A DNA stretch of 51,986 nucleotides, taken from an uncultured bacterium (GTDB lineage: Bacteria > Planctomycetota > UBA1135 > GCA-002686595). The notes beneath the pieces are model-generated. The model had not been told where the DNA came from. It made no database searches and saw only the letters and a program-made list of their open reading frames with translations. How positions within the stretch are numbered: the stretch's first letter is position 1; every line of letters starts with the position of its first letter. Shown here one piece after another: positions 25,866-36,200 of the stretch. The stretch spans positions 1 through 51,986 of the forward strand of contig CALLKX010000054.1 in the NCBI GenBank assembly GCA_938083085.1. Reading direction: 5' to 3'. The position numbers and the translations under genes are program-made.

Positions 25866-27584
25866 ATGCTTCACCTCCCGGCGTTGGCTGCCGTCCTCTT
25901 CCTGACCTCCGGCGAGTTCCTGACCTCCAGCGAGCCCAGCGTGGCGCCGACGCGTCGTCCACAGGACGATCCGTCCCTGGAGGCGCTGATGGAAGAGGTG
26001 AAGGAGCTCATGCTCCGCCTGCCGCTCCGCTATCACATCCGTGCCTACGAATCGCTCGCGAAGTCGCGGGAGCCCGAGGCGATCGGCGAGCTCGCCCGAC
26101 GGTACGAGAAGCCTGATCTCCCAAAGGACCAGGAGCGGTACCTGATGGCTTCGTCCCTCTCCACCATCGGCAAGAAGGGGAAGGACGGGCTCGTGGAGGC
26201 CCTGGCCGCCTGGCGAGGGGAGGCAAACGCGGCCGAGGATGCCTGGCTATGGCGGCATGCCCTTGAGGTAGAGATCCAGCTGGCAGGCCCAGATAGCGCC
26301 GTCGACATCGCCCGGAACGCCAAGGGCATTGCCCTGCGCGGGGCCGCCATCGAGGCCCTCGCGGCGGCCTCGAGCGAAGCCCTCTACGACCTGATTCCCG
26401 AGCTCGTCCAGAGCCCACCGAAGAAGGAGCAGGACCAGATCGCCCTGATGGGAGCCTACGCCACGGCGCTCACCGTCATGGGCAACAAGAAGACCCAGAC
26501 GGAGACCCCGTGGAGGAGGCTGGCGCTCACGCTCGTCGCCACCTTCGAGGACGAGGACGTGCCGCGAGCGGCCAAGCTGATCCTCGCGAGGCACCTCGCC
26601 GCGGAGCTGGACGCGGACTCCGTGGTGCTGGAGGCCGCGGCGTGGCGGACCCTGCTCGCGAAGCGCGCCAAGGAAGCCAAGGACCGGAGGAAGGAGGGCG
26701 ACAAGGCCTCGCCCAAGGCGGGCGAAGCGAAAGACGAGTACGTGCGGCCCCGGTTCTTCGGGGTCGAGGTGACCGGCGAGCGGATCTGCTACCTGCTCGA
26801 CCTCTCCGACTCCATGGCCGCTCCCATCCCCCCGGAGTGGAAGCCCAAGGGGGCCCCGGAGTCCGGCCCTAGGGTCCGCAAGAAGCGCAAGAAGGGCGAC
26901 ATCCCTACCGAGGCAGACATCCCCTGGTACATCGTCAAGACCCGCTTCGATGTGGCCCGCGAGCACCTCAGGGTCTCCCTCGAGCGGCTCCAGCCGGACC
27001 AGAAGTTCTGCGTGATCGGGTTCGGCTCGACCGCGGAGTACCTCAAGGGCACGAAGGGGATGGTCAAGGCCACCTCGGGCAACGTGAAGAAGGTCCTCAA
27101 GGAGCTGGACGGCATCAAGATCGGCGCCCCCCAGGGCGAGCGGGTCCACGGGACCATCTGGGGCGATACGAATCTCCACGCTGGCCTGAAGCTCGCCTTC
27201 GCCACCTCCAAGAAGGGACGTGTGAAGGGAGCCGGTTACGTCAACCCCGAGACCTTCGTGAGCGGCGCGGACACCCTCTTCGTACTCAGCGACGGTGACC
27301 CCTCGGTCGACGACTACACGGTCACCGATGTGGACTACGGTGATGGCAAGATCGTCACCGATAACGAGAGCGGGCGCGAAGGCAAGGATCGAACCATGCA
27401 GCTGAACTTCATCGGACCGTACGTGAATTGGCCGCTCCTCCTCGAGGACACCCGCCGGATGAACATGCTGCGCGAGCTCGAGATCCACGTGATCTCCGTC
27501 GGCGATGCAGACGAGCAGGCCCTGGGCATGCTCGCCGACATCGGCCTCGGCAAGCTCCAGGTCTTCGGGCGCTCCAGGGACTGA
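25866..27584 (+). CDS. exported von Willebrand factor A domain protein
   Basis: About 572 residues from the ATG at 25866; a signal peptide is likely (LPALAAVLFLTSGEFL). The first 290 residues are alpha-helical and HEAT-like (AKSREPEAIGELARRYEKP, AALRGAAIEAL-type repeats). The VWA domain follows with a complete MIDAS: DLSDS (D312, S314, S316), the threonine in GDTNLHAGL and the aspartate in LSDGDPSVDD. A charged insertion (RKKRKKGDIPTEAD) sits just after the first MIDAS loop. VWA domains bind ligands through a metal; such exported HEAT-VWA proteins are common in Planctomycetota, with unknown partners. An upstream in-frame GTG (25821) lacks a signal-like sequence. Confidence 0.85.
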   Translation: MLHLPALAAVLFLTSGEFLTSSEPSVAPTRRPQDDPSLEALMEEVKELMLRLPLRYHIRAYESLAKSREPEAIGELARRYEKPDLPKDQERYLMASSLSTIGKKGKDGLVEALAAWRGEANAAEDAWLWRHALEVEIQLAGPDSAVDIARNAKGIALRGAAIEALAAASSEALYDLIPELVQSPPKKEQDQIALMGAYATALTVMGNKKTQTETPWRRLALTLVATFEDEDVPRAAKLILARHLAAELDADSVVLEAAAWRTLLAKRAKEAKDRRKEGDKASPKAGEAKDEYVRPRFFGVEVTGERICYLLDLSDSMAAPIPPEWKPKGAPESGPRVRKKRKKGDIPTEADIPWYIVKTRFDVAREHLRVSLERLQPDQKFCVIGFGSTAEYLKGTKGMVKATSGNVKKVLKELDGIKIGAPQGERVHGTIWGDTNLHAGLKLAFATSKKGRVKGAGYVNPETFVSGADTLFVLSDGDPSVDDYTVTDVDYGDGKIVTDNESGREGKDRTMQLNFIGPYVNWPLLLEDTRRMNMLRELEIHVISVGDADEQALGMLADIGLGKLQVFGRSRD

Positions 27585-27587
27585 GCT

Positions 27588-27617
27588 GGCGCCGCCCGTC
27601 AGGCACGGGCGCGCGCC
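27588..27617. terminator. hairpin between convergent genes
   Basis: CGCCCGT pairs with ACGGGCG around a five-base loop, extended by GGCGC/GCGCC with one bulge. It sits between the convergent VWA and GH99-like genes and could serve both. No T-run follows. Confidence 0.45.
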
Positions 27618-27629
27618 AACCGGGCGCCG

Positions 27630-28709
27630 TCACTCAGCCCGAGCCCCGGCGATCGCCTCGAGCCAGCCCATCCCGAAGCGCTCGTCCGGCTCGAGGTAGT
27701 GGCCCTCACTCCACTCGTTCAGGGAGGCCACGAAGACCAACGGGTCGTCGAGGCCCGACGGGAACGCGAGCGCGCGGGAGAGGCTCTCCTGGAAGTGCGC
27801 GGGGTGCTCGCCCGTGATGACGGGCGACCAGGGGTAGCGGTCGGGGCGCGTCCTCCCGAAGTCCGCCCCCCGGGGTGAGGCGTCCCAGCCGGGCGCGACC
27901 GATGGCATGTACGGGAGTCCCGACCGCGCGCCGAAGCCCGACCACTCCGCGGCGCGCCTCGTCGCCATCTGGCGATAGTTCTGCAGCGAAGGCCCCTTCC
28001 ACTCCGGCAAGAAGACGTAGTGGGTGACGCTGTCAAAGCCGCAGGCGGCCACCTCACCGATGCAATGAGCGCTGGGCTCCACCGCCGCGAGGTGCAGCTC
28101 GAGCCCAGCCGCCTCACGAAGATGCTCCCTCGCCGCCGCGATCGCCGCGCGCGCTCCGTCGAGGCCGAGCTCCTTGATGAAGAACGTCGAGTCGAAGATT
28201 GATAGGTAGACGGCGCCCCCGACCCGGATGTAGTTCGGTCGCTGGAAGTACTCCTCGGCGAGCATCGAGACGAAGGCCACGAAGTCCGCGACATCCGACG
28301 GGACGCGCCGTGAGGGGTCGATGACCGCGGCCTCGGAGCGGCGAACCGGGAGGACCCTCCTCGGCATCCGGTTGGCCCACATCAGGGCGAAGGGTGCGGT
28401 TGAGCCCACATCGCTCCCGAGAAACCCCTCGTCGAGGGCCTGCTCGAAGACGCGCTTCCCACGGCACCAGAAGACGCCGTAGACAAATGCGTCCACGCCG
28501 TGTCGGAGAGCGAGCTGCAGCCGCCTTCCAGCCTGCACCGGGTCGCGGTCATCGTAGGGCCCTAGCACCGGGACGCGCGGCTGCGCGTGCCCCTCGAAGC
28601 GAGGCTGGCAGTCCCTGACCAGCTCCCACTCGGTGAACCCGGGATGAAAGCTGGCGTCGCGTTCGGGGATTGGGTGCCAACCCGTGTAGACGTAAGCGGC
28701 GAGGCGCAT
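27630..28709 (-). CDS. glycoside hydrolase family 99-like (WbsX-type) protein
   Basis: 359 residues. The N-terminus (AAYVYTGWHPIPERD ... GFTEWELVR) and the C-terminal signature FVASLNEWSEGHYLEPDERFG match the WbsX/GH99-like family found in polysaccharide gene clusters. A central HYVFLPEWKGPS segment and a tryptophan-rich barrel fit a (beta/alpha)8 fold. It likely acts on mannose-type or surface glycans, but no other glycan gene adjoins it. A TAGCCT box ends nine bases before the ATG, so it may be leaderless. Confidence 0.85.
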   Translation of the reverse strand: MRLAAYVYTGWHPIPERDASFHPGFTEWELVRDCQPRFEGHAQPRVPVLGPYDDRDPVQAGRRLQLALRHGVDAFVYGVFWCRGKRVFEQALDEGFLGSDVGSTAPFALMWANRMPRRVLPVRRSEAAVIDPSRRVPSDVADFVAFVSMLAEEYFQRPNYIRVGGAVYLSIFDSTFFIKELGLDGARAAIAAAREHLREAAGLELHLAAVEPSAHCIGEVAACGFDSVTHYVFLPEWKGPSLQNYRQMATRRAAEWSGFGARSGLPYMPSVAPGWDASPRGADFGRTRPDRYPWSPVITGEHPAHFQESLSRALAFPSGLDDPLVFVASLNEWSEGHYLEPDERFGMGWLEAIAGARAE

Positions 28710-28718
28710 GGGCGGCTG

Positions 28719-28724
28719 AGGCTA
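28719..28724 (-). promoter_or_regulatory. TAGCCT -10-like box, leaderless-type
   Basis: On the minus strand TAGCCT ends nine bases before the ATG at 28709. Confidence 0.4.
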
Positions 28725-28835
28725 TCCAGCTACGACGGGTGTTCGGCCGCCCACCCCGTTGATTCGGCCCGCTTCGCGATCCGATGAGCACAAAGTAGGG
28801 ACGCGCCGCAGGCCAGGGGGACGACAATTCACCAC

Positions 28836-31800
28836 ATGGCCCTCATCAGCATCGTCGCCGGCATCCTCGCCGTCATCGCCCTCAGTAAGATCTCCGCCCT
28901 GCAGCAGCGCCTCGACGCTCTCGAGCTGGACATGAAGTCCAAGCGGCGACGGCTCGGCCTGGACACGCCGCCCTCGGCCGCAGTGACCGGCGCAGAGCGT
29001 CGGACCGAAGCGTCAGCAGAGGGATCACCTCAGCCAACCAGCACCCGCGCCCAAGGCCTCTCCGGGGAGCTCCTTGCGGGCACCTCCACCGAGGCCAGCA
29101 GCGACACCGGCGGGCACCACCCCTCGGATGGGATCGAACCGTCCGGTGAGCCACACCAGGAGCACGCCGACCGAGAAGAGGCCTCGACCAGCGAGGAAGC
29201 GGCTGAGCGCGAGGACGCCGGGGCGGACGAGACCGACGGGCTCGACACCCCGCAGGAGCGTGACGCCCGGAGGACGCCCAGTCGCGGCCAGCGCCGAGCG
29301 GCTCTCGGGAGCGATCGCTCTAGCCCCGCAGGAACGGTCAGCGGAGCCGAGAGCTGGGAGCGCTGGCTCGGCGTACGAGGCGCTGCCCTCGTGGGCGGGG
29401 TCGCTCTGGTCTTCGCGGGCATCTTCTTCGTCCAGGTCGCGATCGAACGCGGCTGGCTCAACCCGGCCACCCGGGACACGATCGCCGTCGTCGCGGGGAT
29501 CATCGGGCTGACCCTGCACGGACCGCTCATCCGGCGCGGGAACCGCACTCTCGGAGAGTCCATCAGCGGCGCGGGGACCGTGCTGATCCTCGGCGGCGCG
29601 TGGGCAGCCGCACAGCTCCACGACCTGATCCCCCATAGCCTCGCGCTGCTCATCATGGGCTGCGGCGTCGGTGCAGCGCTCCTGATGGCGGTGCGCTCGA
29701 GCTCGAAGGTGCTGACCGGCTTCGCCTTGATCGGCGGCTACGCCACGCCGCTCCTGCTCGACACCGCCGCGACCTCCACCTTCCCGCTCCTGGGCTTCCT
29801 GCTCGTCCTGAACCTGGGTCTGCTCGCCGCCATGCGGGTCACCCGATGGAGCTGGATGGGACTGGGGGCGGCCCTCGGGACGTTCCTCGTCCAGTTCCTC
29901 TGGCTCCAGCTCAACGAGTCACCCGGGGGCCCGTGGAGCGTCGTCCTCAGCCTAGGCCTCTTCCCCCTGCTGTTCAGCGCGGTGATGCGGGCATCTCCTG
30001 ACCGCAGCTCGGAGCTCCCGCCCGCGACCCTCCTGGCGCTCCTGGCCCCGGCCGTGATCACCCTCCTGACGACGCCAGCGGTCACCAGCACCACGAGCCT
30101 GTGGCCGATCACGGCGCTCATGGCCGCCCTCATCGTCGCGGCGCGCTTCATCGTGCGGTCCGACCAGCTCACCCTGGCGACCTCGATCACCGGCGGCCTG
30201 ACCCTGACGGTCATGGCCCTCCGGACCCGCATCGCCCTGCCGGGCGAATTGACCGAATGGACCTGGATCCAGTGGGCCGTCGGCATGTGTGGGATCTCGG
30301 GCGGCCTGCTTCTCCTGACGTCCCGCGCCAGCTCGGACCGGCGCAGGTTCCTGAGCCTGCTCCCCTTCGCCGTCGCCTGCATCGCGCTCCTCGCGGCCCC
30401 CTTCGTCGGCGGGTTGCCCAACTCGTTGGACCTCCCCGCGCCGTTCACGGTCGGCGTCCTGTCGATGGCGGTGATCGCAGGCGCCTCGGCCCTGATCAGG
30501 AATGAGGTCCGGTACGCCCTCGTGGCGGGGGCGCTCACCGGCCTGGCCGTCGGGCTCATCAGCCTCGTGCTGGACCGTACGTGCCTCCAGCCCGACTCCC
30601 CGCCGCTCGTCGCGGGGTTCGCGCTGGCCGCGGCAGCCCTGGTCCTCGGACGCATGCGCCCCGACCGGAGGGACGCCGCAAACGCCCTCGCGGCCTCCGT
30701 CCCAGTGCTCCCGCTGGTGATCCTGGTGGGAACCCGGAACACCTACGAGTCGCCCGCAATCGCCGCCGCCCTCGTGGTCATCTCGGCCCTGGGCCTGGCG
30801 ACCGCTCGCCAGGGCCGCTGGCGCTTCGTGGTCGCTGGCCTCGTCGCAGGCGCGACCGCGCTCGACCTGACCGGGTACCTCGGTCTGAGCCCGCGCTGGA
30901 GCGAGGCCTCCATGGTGCTGCCCGTGCTCAGCTTCTGCGTGATCGCGGGCTCGCTCCCCCTCGCTGCTCTTTGGCAGCGTGAGGAGAGTGGCCAGAAGGG
31001 TGAGGCGTTCGCGCTCATCTCGGCGCTCCCCGCGCTCGCGCTGGCCCTCGCCGCGTCCCACTCCGAGTTGCTCAGCGAGGCGGCGGGGCGGACCATCCTC
31101 GGTCTCGACGGACGGCTCGTCACGCTCTTCAGCGCCGCGGGGGCCCTGCACCTCGCCCGGCGCCTGGCAAAGGGTCGCGCCGCGAGCCCGAGGGCCCGCG
31201 CGGTCATCGACGCGGCCACCGTCACCCTCGCGTGGTGCGGCCTGGCGCAGCTCGTGAGCTTCGACTGGCCGACGACGTCGCTCGCCGGAGCAGCGGCCGC
31301 CTTCACCTACTTCACCGGGCGTGCCAAGGGGCACACCGTGGCCATCATCGCCGGGACCACGCTCGGCGCCGCCGGGGCCGGCCTCATCTTCTCGACCTAC
31401 GTGCTGGACACCTTCAGCCGCGACCCCCTGCTGATCCCGCTGGATGTCACGATCGACCACGCCTTGGTCGCTGCAGCGCTCTTCGGCGGCTTGAGGGGGC
31501 TCACCCGATCCGGCACCACCCGGGAGCTTAGCGCTGTCCGTGTGGGCCTTGCGTCGATCCTGCTCGGGGTCACGTTCTCCTGGATCAACGCCGTCATCCT
31601 CAACTACTTCAGCACCAGCGACGTCATCACCCTCGACGTCGAGCGCATGCAGTCCAGGGACCTCACGATGTCCTTCGCGTGGACCGCCTTCGCCATCTTC
31701 CTGCTCATCGCTGGTCTCCGTCGCCAGGTCTCGGGCCTGCGCTGGGCGAGCCTGATCGTCCTGGTGGCCACCGTGCTGAAGGTCTTCCTGTATGACCTCG

Positions 31801-31970
31801 GCGCCCTCGAGGGTCTGGCGCGCGTGGGCTCCTTCCTGGGCCTCGCGATCTGCCTGCTCGGCGTTTCTCTGCTGTACGGCAAGGTCCTCGGGCAGGACTC
31901 CGGGCGCGGCGGGCCCCGGGGCGATAACCTGCTCCCCCATGACGACGATGAGCCAACGCCCGACGCCTGA
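28836..31970 (+). CDS. DUF2339 giant multi-pass membrane protein
   Basis: 1044 residues. An N-terminal helix (LISIVAGILAVIALSKI) runs into a short coiled coil (LQQRLDALELDMKSKRR), then a Ser/Glu-rich linker of about 130 residues, then about 25 hydrophobic segments. The SWERWLGVRGAALVGGVALVFAGIFF entry and the repeated GxA helices are typical of DUF2339, a family of very long membrane proteins of unknown function in bacteria. The C-terminus ends in a short acidic tail. The stop lies inside the start of the mutase small-subunit gene (32-base overlap). Confidence 0.88.
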   Translation: MALISIVAGILAVIALSKISALQQRLDALELDMKSKRRRLGLDTPPSAAVTGAERRTEASAEGSPQPTSTRAQGLSGELLAGTSTEASSDTGGHHPSDGIEPSGEPHQEHADREEASTSEEAAEREDAGADETDGLDTPQERDARRTPSRGQRRAALGSDRSSPAGTVSGAESWERWLGVRGAALVGGVALVFAGIFFVQVAIERGWLNPATRDTIAVVAGIIGLTLHGPLIRRGNRTLGESISGAGTVLILGGAWAAAQLHDLIPHSLALLIMGCGVGAALLMAVRSSSKVLTGFALIGGYATPLLLDTAATSTFPLLGFLLVLNLGLLAAMRVTRWSWMGLGAALGTFLVQFLWLQLNESPGGPWSVVLSLGLFPLLFSAVMRASPDRSSELPPATLLALLAPAVITLLTTPAVTSTTSLWPITALMAALIVAARFIVRSDQLTLATSITGGLTLTVMALRTRIALPGELTEWTWIQWAVGMCGISGGLLLLTSRASSDRRRFLSLLPFAVACIALLAAPFVGGLPNSLDLPAPFTVGVLSMAVIAGASALIRNEVRYALVAGALTGLAVGLISLVLDRTCLQPDSPPLVAGFALAAAALVLGRMRPDRRDAANALAASVPVLPLVILVGTRNTYESPAIAAALVVISALGLATARQGRWRFVVAGLVAGATALDLTGYLGLSPRWSEASMVLPVLSFCVIAGSLPLAALWQREESGQKGEAFALISALPALALALAASHSELLSEAAGRTILGLDGRLVTLFSAAGALHLARRLAKGRAASPRARAVIDAATVTLAWCGLAQLVSFDWPTTSLAGAAAAFTYFTGRAKGHTVAIIAGTTLGAAGAGLIFSTYVLDTFSRDPLLIPLDVTIDHALVAAALFGGLRGLTRSGTTRELSAVRVGLASILLGVTFSWINAVILNYFSTSDVITLDVERMQSRDLTMSFAWTAFAIFLLIAGLRRQVSGLRWASLIVLVATVLKVFLYDLGALEGLARVGSFLGLAICLLGVSLLYGKVLGQDSGRGGPRGDNLLPHDDDEPTPDA

Positions 31971-33906
31971 GGAGTGGCGGCTCCGGGTCGAGCGTGAGCT
32001 CGGCCCGGACCGAGACTTCGAGCGCTCCCTGGTCTCGCGGACCCTCGAGGGCATCGATATCCAGCCGCTCTACACCGCCGAGGCAGCCCCAGAAGACGCG
32101 CCCGCGGGCGCCGTCTCCCCGAGGAGCGGCGGGTGGGCCATCGCCCAGCGGATCGACCACCCCGCGCCGAAGGTGGCCAACCAGCACCTCCTGGAGGACC
32201 TCGCCGGGGGCGCGAGCGGTTGCCTGATCGAGCGGGCGAGCGGATCCGGCGGAGTGGAGTTGGAGTGGCTCCACGATCTCGACCAGGTCCTCGACGGCGT
32301 CTACCTCGAGGCCGTCCCCATCGCCTTCGGCACCAGCGCCGACGCCCTCCCGCTGGCCGCCACGTTCGCGGCGCTCTGCGCCGACCGCGGCCTCGATCCC
32401 GGCAGCGTGGAGGCCCACCTCGGCATGGACCCCCTGGCGACCCTCGCCGCCCGCGGCTCACTGCCCGGCGACCTCGTCGATGCCCGCCGCGAAGCATGCA
32501 CCCTAGCGGAGCACGCGACGGCAAACATGGGGCCCTCGCGCGCGCTCGCCGTCGACGCGTCCCCGTGGTATCGCGCCGGAGGCCACGCGCTCCAGGAGCT
32601 CGGGTACGCCCTCGCCTCCTACGCCGAGATGATGCGCTGGTTGACCTCCTCCGGGATGACCGTGGAGCAGGCCGATCGGCAGTTCGTCTGGCGCTTCGAC
32701 GTCGGGCATGACCTGCTCACCGAGGTCGCCAAGCTCCGCGCCCTGCGCGTCCTCCACGCCAAGGTCCTGGGGGCCTTCGGCGGCGCCGGTGGCGCGCCGC
32801 TCGTGCTCCACGCGACGACCTCCCCCAGGGGGCTCGCCCGACGGGACCACTCGACGAACATGCTGAGGACCACCCTCGGAGCCTTCGCGGCGTCCATGGG
32901 CGGCGCCGACCTCATCACCACCCTCCCCCACGACAGCTCCCGTGGAGCGGCCGGTGCCCTCGGGCGCCGCAACGCGAGGAACATCCAGCTCGTCCTGGCC
33001 AGGGAGGCCCGGCTCGATCACGTGGGGGACCCCGCGAGAGGCGCCCACGCCTTCGAGGCGCGCACCGACGCCCTGGCCCGGGGCGCGTGGAAGGTCATGC
33101 AGGAGATCGAGGCCCGAGGCGGGTTCGCGGCGTCGCTCGCTGGCGGCGACGTGGCCGAGGCCCTGGGCCGCTCGCGGGAGGCCCTCATCCGCGAGGTCTC
33201 CACACGCCGCCGTCCCATCGTCGGAGTGTCCGTCTTCCCGCCGATCGAGGAGGCGGAGCTCGAACAGGGCGGGCCGGCGGAGGACCCGACACGCGCAGCC
33301 CGGCGAGCCCGACTCGCCGCCCGCGGAGACGTGGTCATCGGAGCCGTCGAGGACGTCCTCCACGGTATCAAGGCCGCCGCGGCCGGAGCCTCCATGGAGG
33401 AACTGGGCGACGGGCTCGTGCGCGGAGCTCCAGTCACGCTGGCCCCCCTCCCTTCCATCAGCGAGGCCGGGGTCTTCGAGGAGCTTGCCGCGGGCGCCCA
33501 GCCCGCCCCTGTCGCCTTCCTCGCCTGCCTCGGATCCCTCCCCGACCACGGCCCGCGCGCCGCGTTCGCCAACGATCTGCTGCGGGCTGGGGGCTTCCTG
33601 GCCGCCCAGTCGGAGCCATCGTTGAGCCCCGAGGCCTTGGCCGACGCCTTCAAGGCGTCCGGCGCCGACGTGGCCTGCCTATGCGGCACCGACGCCGACT
33701 ACGAGCTTCACGCGGAGCCCGCATGCGCGGCCCTCCGGGCAGCGGGCGCCGCGTCGATCGTGATGGCCCGGCGCCCCGCGGACGGGGATGAAGCGCTCCG
33801 CGCGGCGGGGCTGAGTGGGCACGTCTTCATGGGCTGCGACGCGGCCAAGATCCTCGGAGAGCTACGCTCGACGGCCGCGACCCCGAGCCAACCGGAGACC
33901 CGCTGA
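31939..33906 (+). CDS. mutA: methylmalonyl-CoA mutase, small (beta) subunit
   Basis: About 655 residues. The mutase-barrel signatures [12 protein letters not shown] (N-terminus), [25 protein letters not shown] and [21 protein letters not shown] are those of the non-catalytic partner subunit. The C-terminal flavodoxin-like domain lacks the cobalamin DxHxxG. ATG at 31939 or 31948 ([13 protein letters not shown]) fits the family start. It overlaps the DUF2339 stop and its own stop overlaps the large-subunit start (TGATG at 33904-33908). It pairs with the large subunit to form the heterodimeric enzyme. Confidence 0.93.
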   Translation: MTTMSQRPTPEEWRLRVERELGPDRDFERSLVSRTLEGIDIQPLYTAEAAPEDAPAGAVSPRSGGWAIAQRIDHPAPKVANQHLLEDLAGGASGCLIERASGSGGVELEWLHDLDQVLDGVYLEAVPIAFGTSADALPLAATFAALCADRGLDPGSVEAHLGMDPLATLAARGSLPGDLVDARREACTLAEHATANMGPSRALAVDASPWYRAGGHALQELGYALASYAEMMRWLTSSGMTVEQADRQFVWRFDVGHDLLTEVAKLRALRVLHAKVLGAFGGAGGAPLVLHATTSPRGLARRDHSTNMLRTTLGAFAASMGGADLITTLPHDSSRGAAGALGRRNARNIQLVLAREARLDHVGDPARGAHAFEARTDALARGAWKVMQEIEARGGFAASLAGGDVAEALGRSREALIREVSTRRRPIVGVSVFPPIEEAELEQGGPAEDPTRAARRARLAARGDVVIGAVEDVLHGIKAAAAGASMEELGDGLVRGAPVTLAPLPSISEAGVFEELAAGAQPAPVAFLACLGSLPDHGPRAAFANDLLRAGGFLAAQSEPSLSPEALADAFKASGADVACLCGTDADYELHAEPACAALRAAGAASIVMARRPADGDEALRAAGLSGHVFMGCDAAKILGELRSTAATPSQPETR

Positions 33907-36071
33907 TGACGCTCCAACCTGACCTCTCCGGCCTCGCCTATGACGAGGCGCAGCCTGCAGACACGGCCCGCGCCTCCGGCGCCACCGAGGCGTGGAGCAC
34001 GCCGGAGGGGATCGAGATCGAGTCCAGCTACTCGGCCGCAGATGACAGCCACGATGAACCGGGTACCGTCCCCGGCTCCGCGCCCTTCGACCGCGGGCCG
34101 TACTCGACCATGTACGTCCGGCGCCCGTGGACGATCCGCCAGTACGCCGGCTTCAGCACCGCCGAGCAGTCCAACGCCTTCTACCGGCGCAACCTCGCCG
34201 CCGGCCAGAAGGGGCTGTCGATCGCCTTCGACCTCGCGACCCACCGCGGCTACGACTCGGACCACCCCCGGGTCGTGGGTGACGTCGGCATGGCCGGGGT
34301 CGCCATCGACTCTATCCTCGACATGGAGGTCCTCTTCGATCGCATCCCGCTCGATCGGATGAGCGTTTCCATGACCATGAACGGCGCCGTGCTGCCGATC
34401 CTGGCGCTCTACGTGGTGGCCGCCGAGGAGCAGGGCGTCCAACCCGAGCAGCTCAGCGGGACGATCCAGAACGACATCCTCAAGGAGTTCATGGTCCGCA
34501 ACACGTACATCTATCCGCCGACGCCCTCCATGGAGTGCGTGGCGGACGTGTTCCGGTACACGTCGCGGCACATGCCGCGCTTCAACTCCATCTCGATCAG
34601 CGGTTATCACATGCAGGAGGCCGGCGCGACGCTCGACCTCGAGCTGGGCTACACCCTGGCGGATGGGATCGAGTACGTACGCAAGGGCATCGCCGCCGGG
34701 CTCTCCGTCGATGACTTTGCGCCCCGGCTGAGCTTCTTCTTCGCCATCGGGATGAACCCGTTCATGGAGATCGCCAAGCTCCGCGCGGCGCGCATGATCT
34801 GGGCCGAGCGCATGGCGCGTTTCGAACCGACGAATCCCAAGTCGCTGACGCTCCGCACCCACTGCCAGACCTCTGGCTGGTCCCTCACCGCGCAAGACGT
34901 CTTCAACAACGTCCCCCGCACCATGACCGAGGCCCTCGCCGCGGCCCTTGGCGGGACCCAGAGCCTCCACACGAACTCCCTGGACGAGGCCCTCGCCCTG
35001 CCCACGGACTTCAGCGCCAGAATCGCACGCAACACTCAGCTCGTGCTCCAGCAGGAGAGCGGCCTGACTCGCACCGTCGATCCGCTGGGCGGGAGCCACT
35101 ACGTGGAGCGCCTCACCCGCGAGCTGAAGGCGCGCGCGGACGAGCACATCGACGAGGTCGAGGCCCTCGGTGGGATGACCCGGGCGATCGAGGACGGGCT
35201 CCCGAAGCTCCGGATCGAGGAGGCGGCTGCGCGCGCCCAGGCGCGGATCGACTCCGGCGCCCAGCCGATCATCGGCGTCAACGAGCACAGGCCCGAACAC
35301 GAGGAGGACGTCCCCGTGCTCTCCATCGACAACGCCAAGGTCCGCGCGGCCCAGCTCCAGCGGCTCGAGCGCCTGAAGCGCGACCGGGATCCGAAGGCCG
35401 TGGAGGCCGCCCTCGCGGCCCTCCGGAGCGCGGCCCACAAGGTCCAGGCCGGGGAGCCCCGGACGGACGAAGAGAATCTCCTTACCCTGTCGATCGAGGC
35501 CGCCCGGAGCCGGGCGACGGTCGGCGAGATCTCCTCCGCCATGGAGGACGCCTTCGGGCGCCACCGCGCGACGATCCGGGCCGTCTCCGGCGTCTACCGA
35601 TCCGAGATGAAGGACAGCAACGAGAACGTGGACGCCGCCCGCGGCGCCGCCGATGGATTCCTGCGAGACACCGGTCGTCGACCCCGGCTGCTGGTCGCCA
35701 AGATGGGCCAGGACGGCCACGATCGAGGCCAGAAGGTCATCGCGACGGCCTTCGCGGACCTCGGTTGGGATGTCGACATCGGCTCCCTCTTTCAGACCCC
35801 CGAAGAGACCGCGCGGCAGGCCGTGGAGAACGACGTCCACGTCATCGGCGCCTCGTCGCTAGCGGCCGGGCACCTGACCCTGGTCCCGGCGTTGCGCGCC
35901 GAGCTTGCCCGGCTCGATCGCGCGGACATCCTCGTGGTCGTGGGCGGCGTGGTCCCACCCCAGGACGTCCCCACCCTCGTGGAGATGGGGGCCGCCGCCG
36001 TCTTCGGTCCAGGAACCGTCATCACCGAGGCCGCGGTGACCCTGATCGAGAAGCTCAGCGCCGAGGCGTGA
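33906..36071 (+). CDS. mutB: methylmalonyl-CoA mutase, large (alpha) catalytic subunit
   Basis: 721 residues. The substrate and catalytic residues match the classical enzyme: Y80 in [14 protein letters not shown]198 in [12 protein letters not shown]235 in [11 protein letters not shown]. The offset of nine from the numbering used for the Propionibacterium enzyme is constant. The C-terminal cobalamin domain has [12 protein letters not shown] with the DxHxxG histidine at about 605 and GASSLAAGH. It converts (R)-methylmalonyl-CoA to succinyl-CoA with adenosylcobalamin. The start overlaps the small-subunit stop. MeaB, its GTPase chaperone, is at 44397, about 8 kb away. Confidence 0.97.
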   Translation: MTLQPDLSGLAYDEAQPADTARASGATEAWSTPEGIEIESSYSAADDSHDEPGTVPGSAPFDRGPYSTMYVRRPWTIRQYAGFSTAEQSNAFYRRNLAAGQKGLSIAFDLATHRGYDSDHPRVVGDVGMAGVAIDSILDMEVLFDRIPLDRMSVSMTMNGAVLPILALYVVAAEEQGVQPEQLSGTIQNDILKEFMVRNTYIYPPTPSMECVADVFRYTSRHMPRFNSISISGYHMQEAGATLDLELGYTLADGIEYVRKGIAAGLSVDDFAPRLSFFFAIGMNPFMEIAKLRAARMIWAERMARFEPTNPKSLTLRTHCQTSGWSLTAQDVFNNVPRTMTEALAAALGGTQSLHTNSLDEALALPTDFSARIARNTQLVLQQESGLTRTVDPLGGSHYVERLTRELKARADEHIDEVEALGGMTRAIEDGLPKLRIEEAAARAQARIDSGAQPIIGVNEHRPEHEEDVPVLSIDNAKVRAAQLQRLERLKRDRDPKAVEAALAALRSAAHKVQAGEPRTDEENLLTLSIEAARSRATVGEISSAMEDAFGRHRATIRAVSGVYRSEMKDSNENVDAARGAADGFLRDTGRRPRLLVAKMGQDGHDRGQKVIATAFADLGWDVDIGSLFQTPEETARQAVENDVHVIGASSLAAGHLTLVPALRAELARLDRADILVVVGGVVPPQDVPTLVEMGAAAVFGPGTVITEAAVTLIEKLSAEA

Positions 36072-36200
36072 GCCAGAGGGGCCCCTGGGCGGTCTTCCAT
36101 GAGAGGGGCCTTAGAGCCTTGGCCTGTTCGATCTTCACCGCTGGAGATTCGTGGTCTCCTTGTCGATGAAGCTCGTGGCCAAGAACGCCCCGACCGACAA

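Noticed and set aside
27630..28709. Glycan biosynthesis locus around the GH99-like gene
   Set aside because: Neighbours are a VWA protein and a DUF2339 protein; no other glycan gene is present, so no locus can be claimed.
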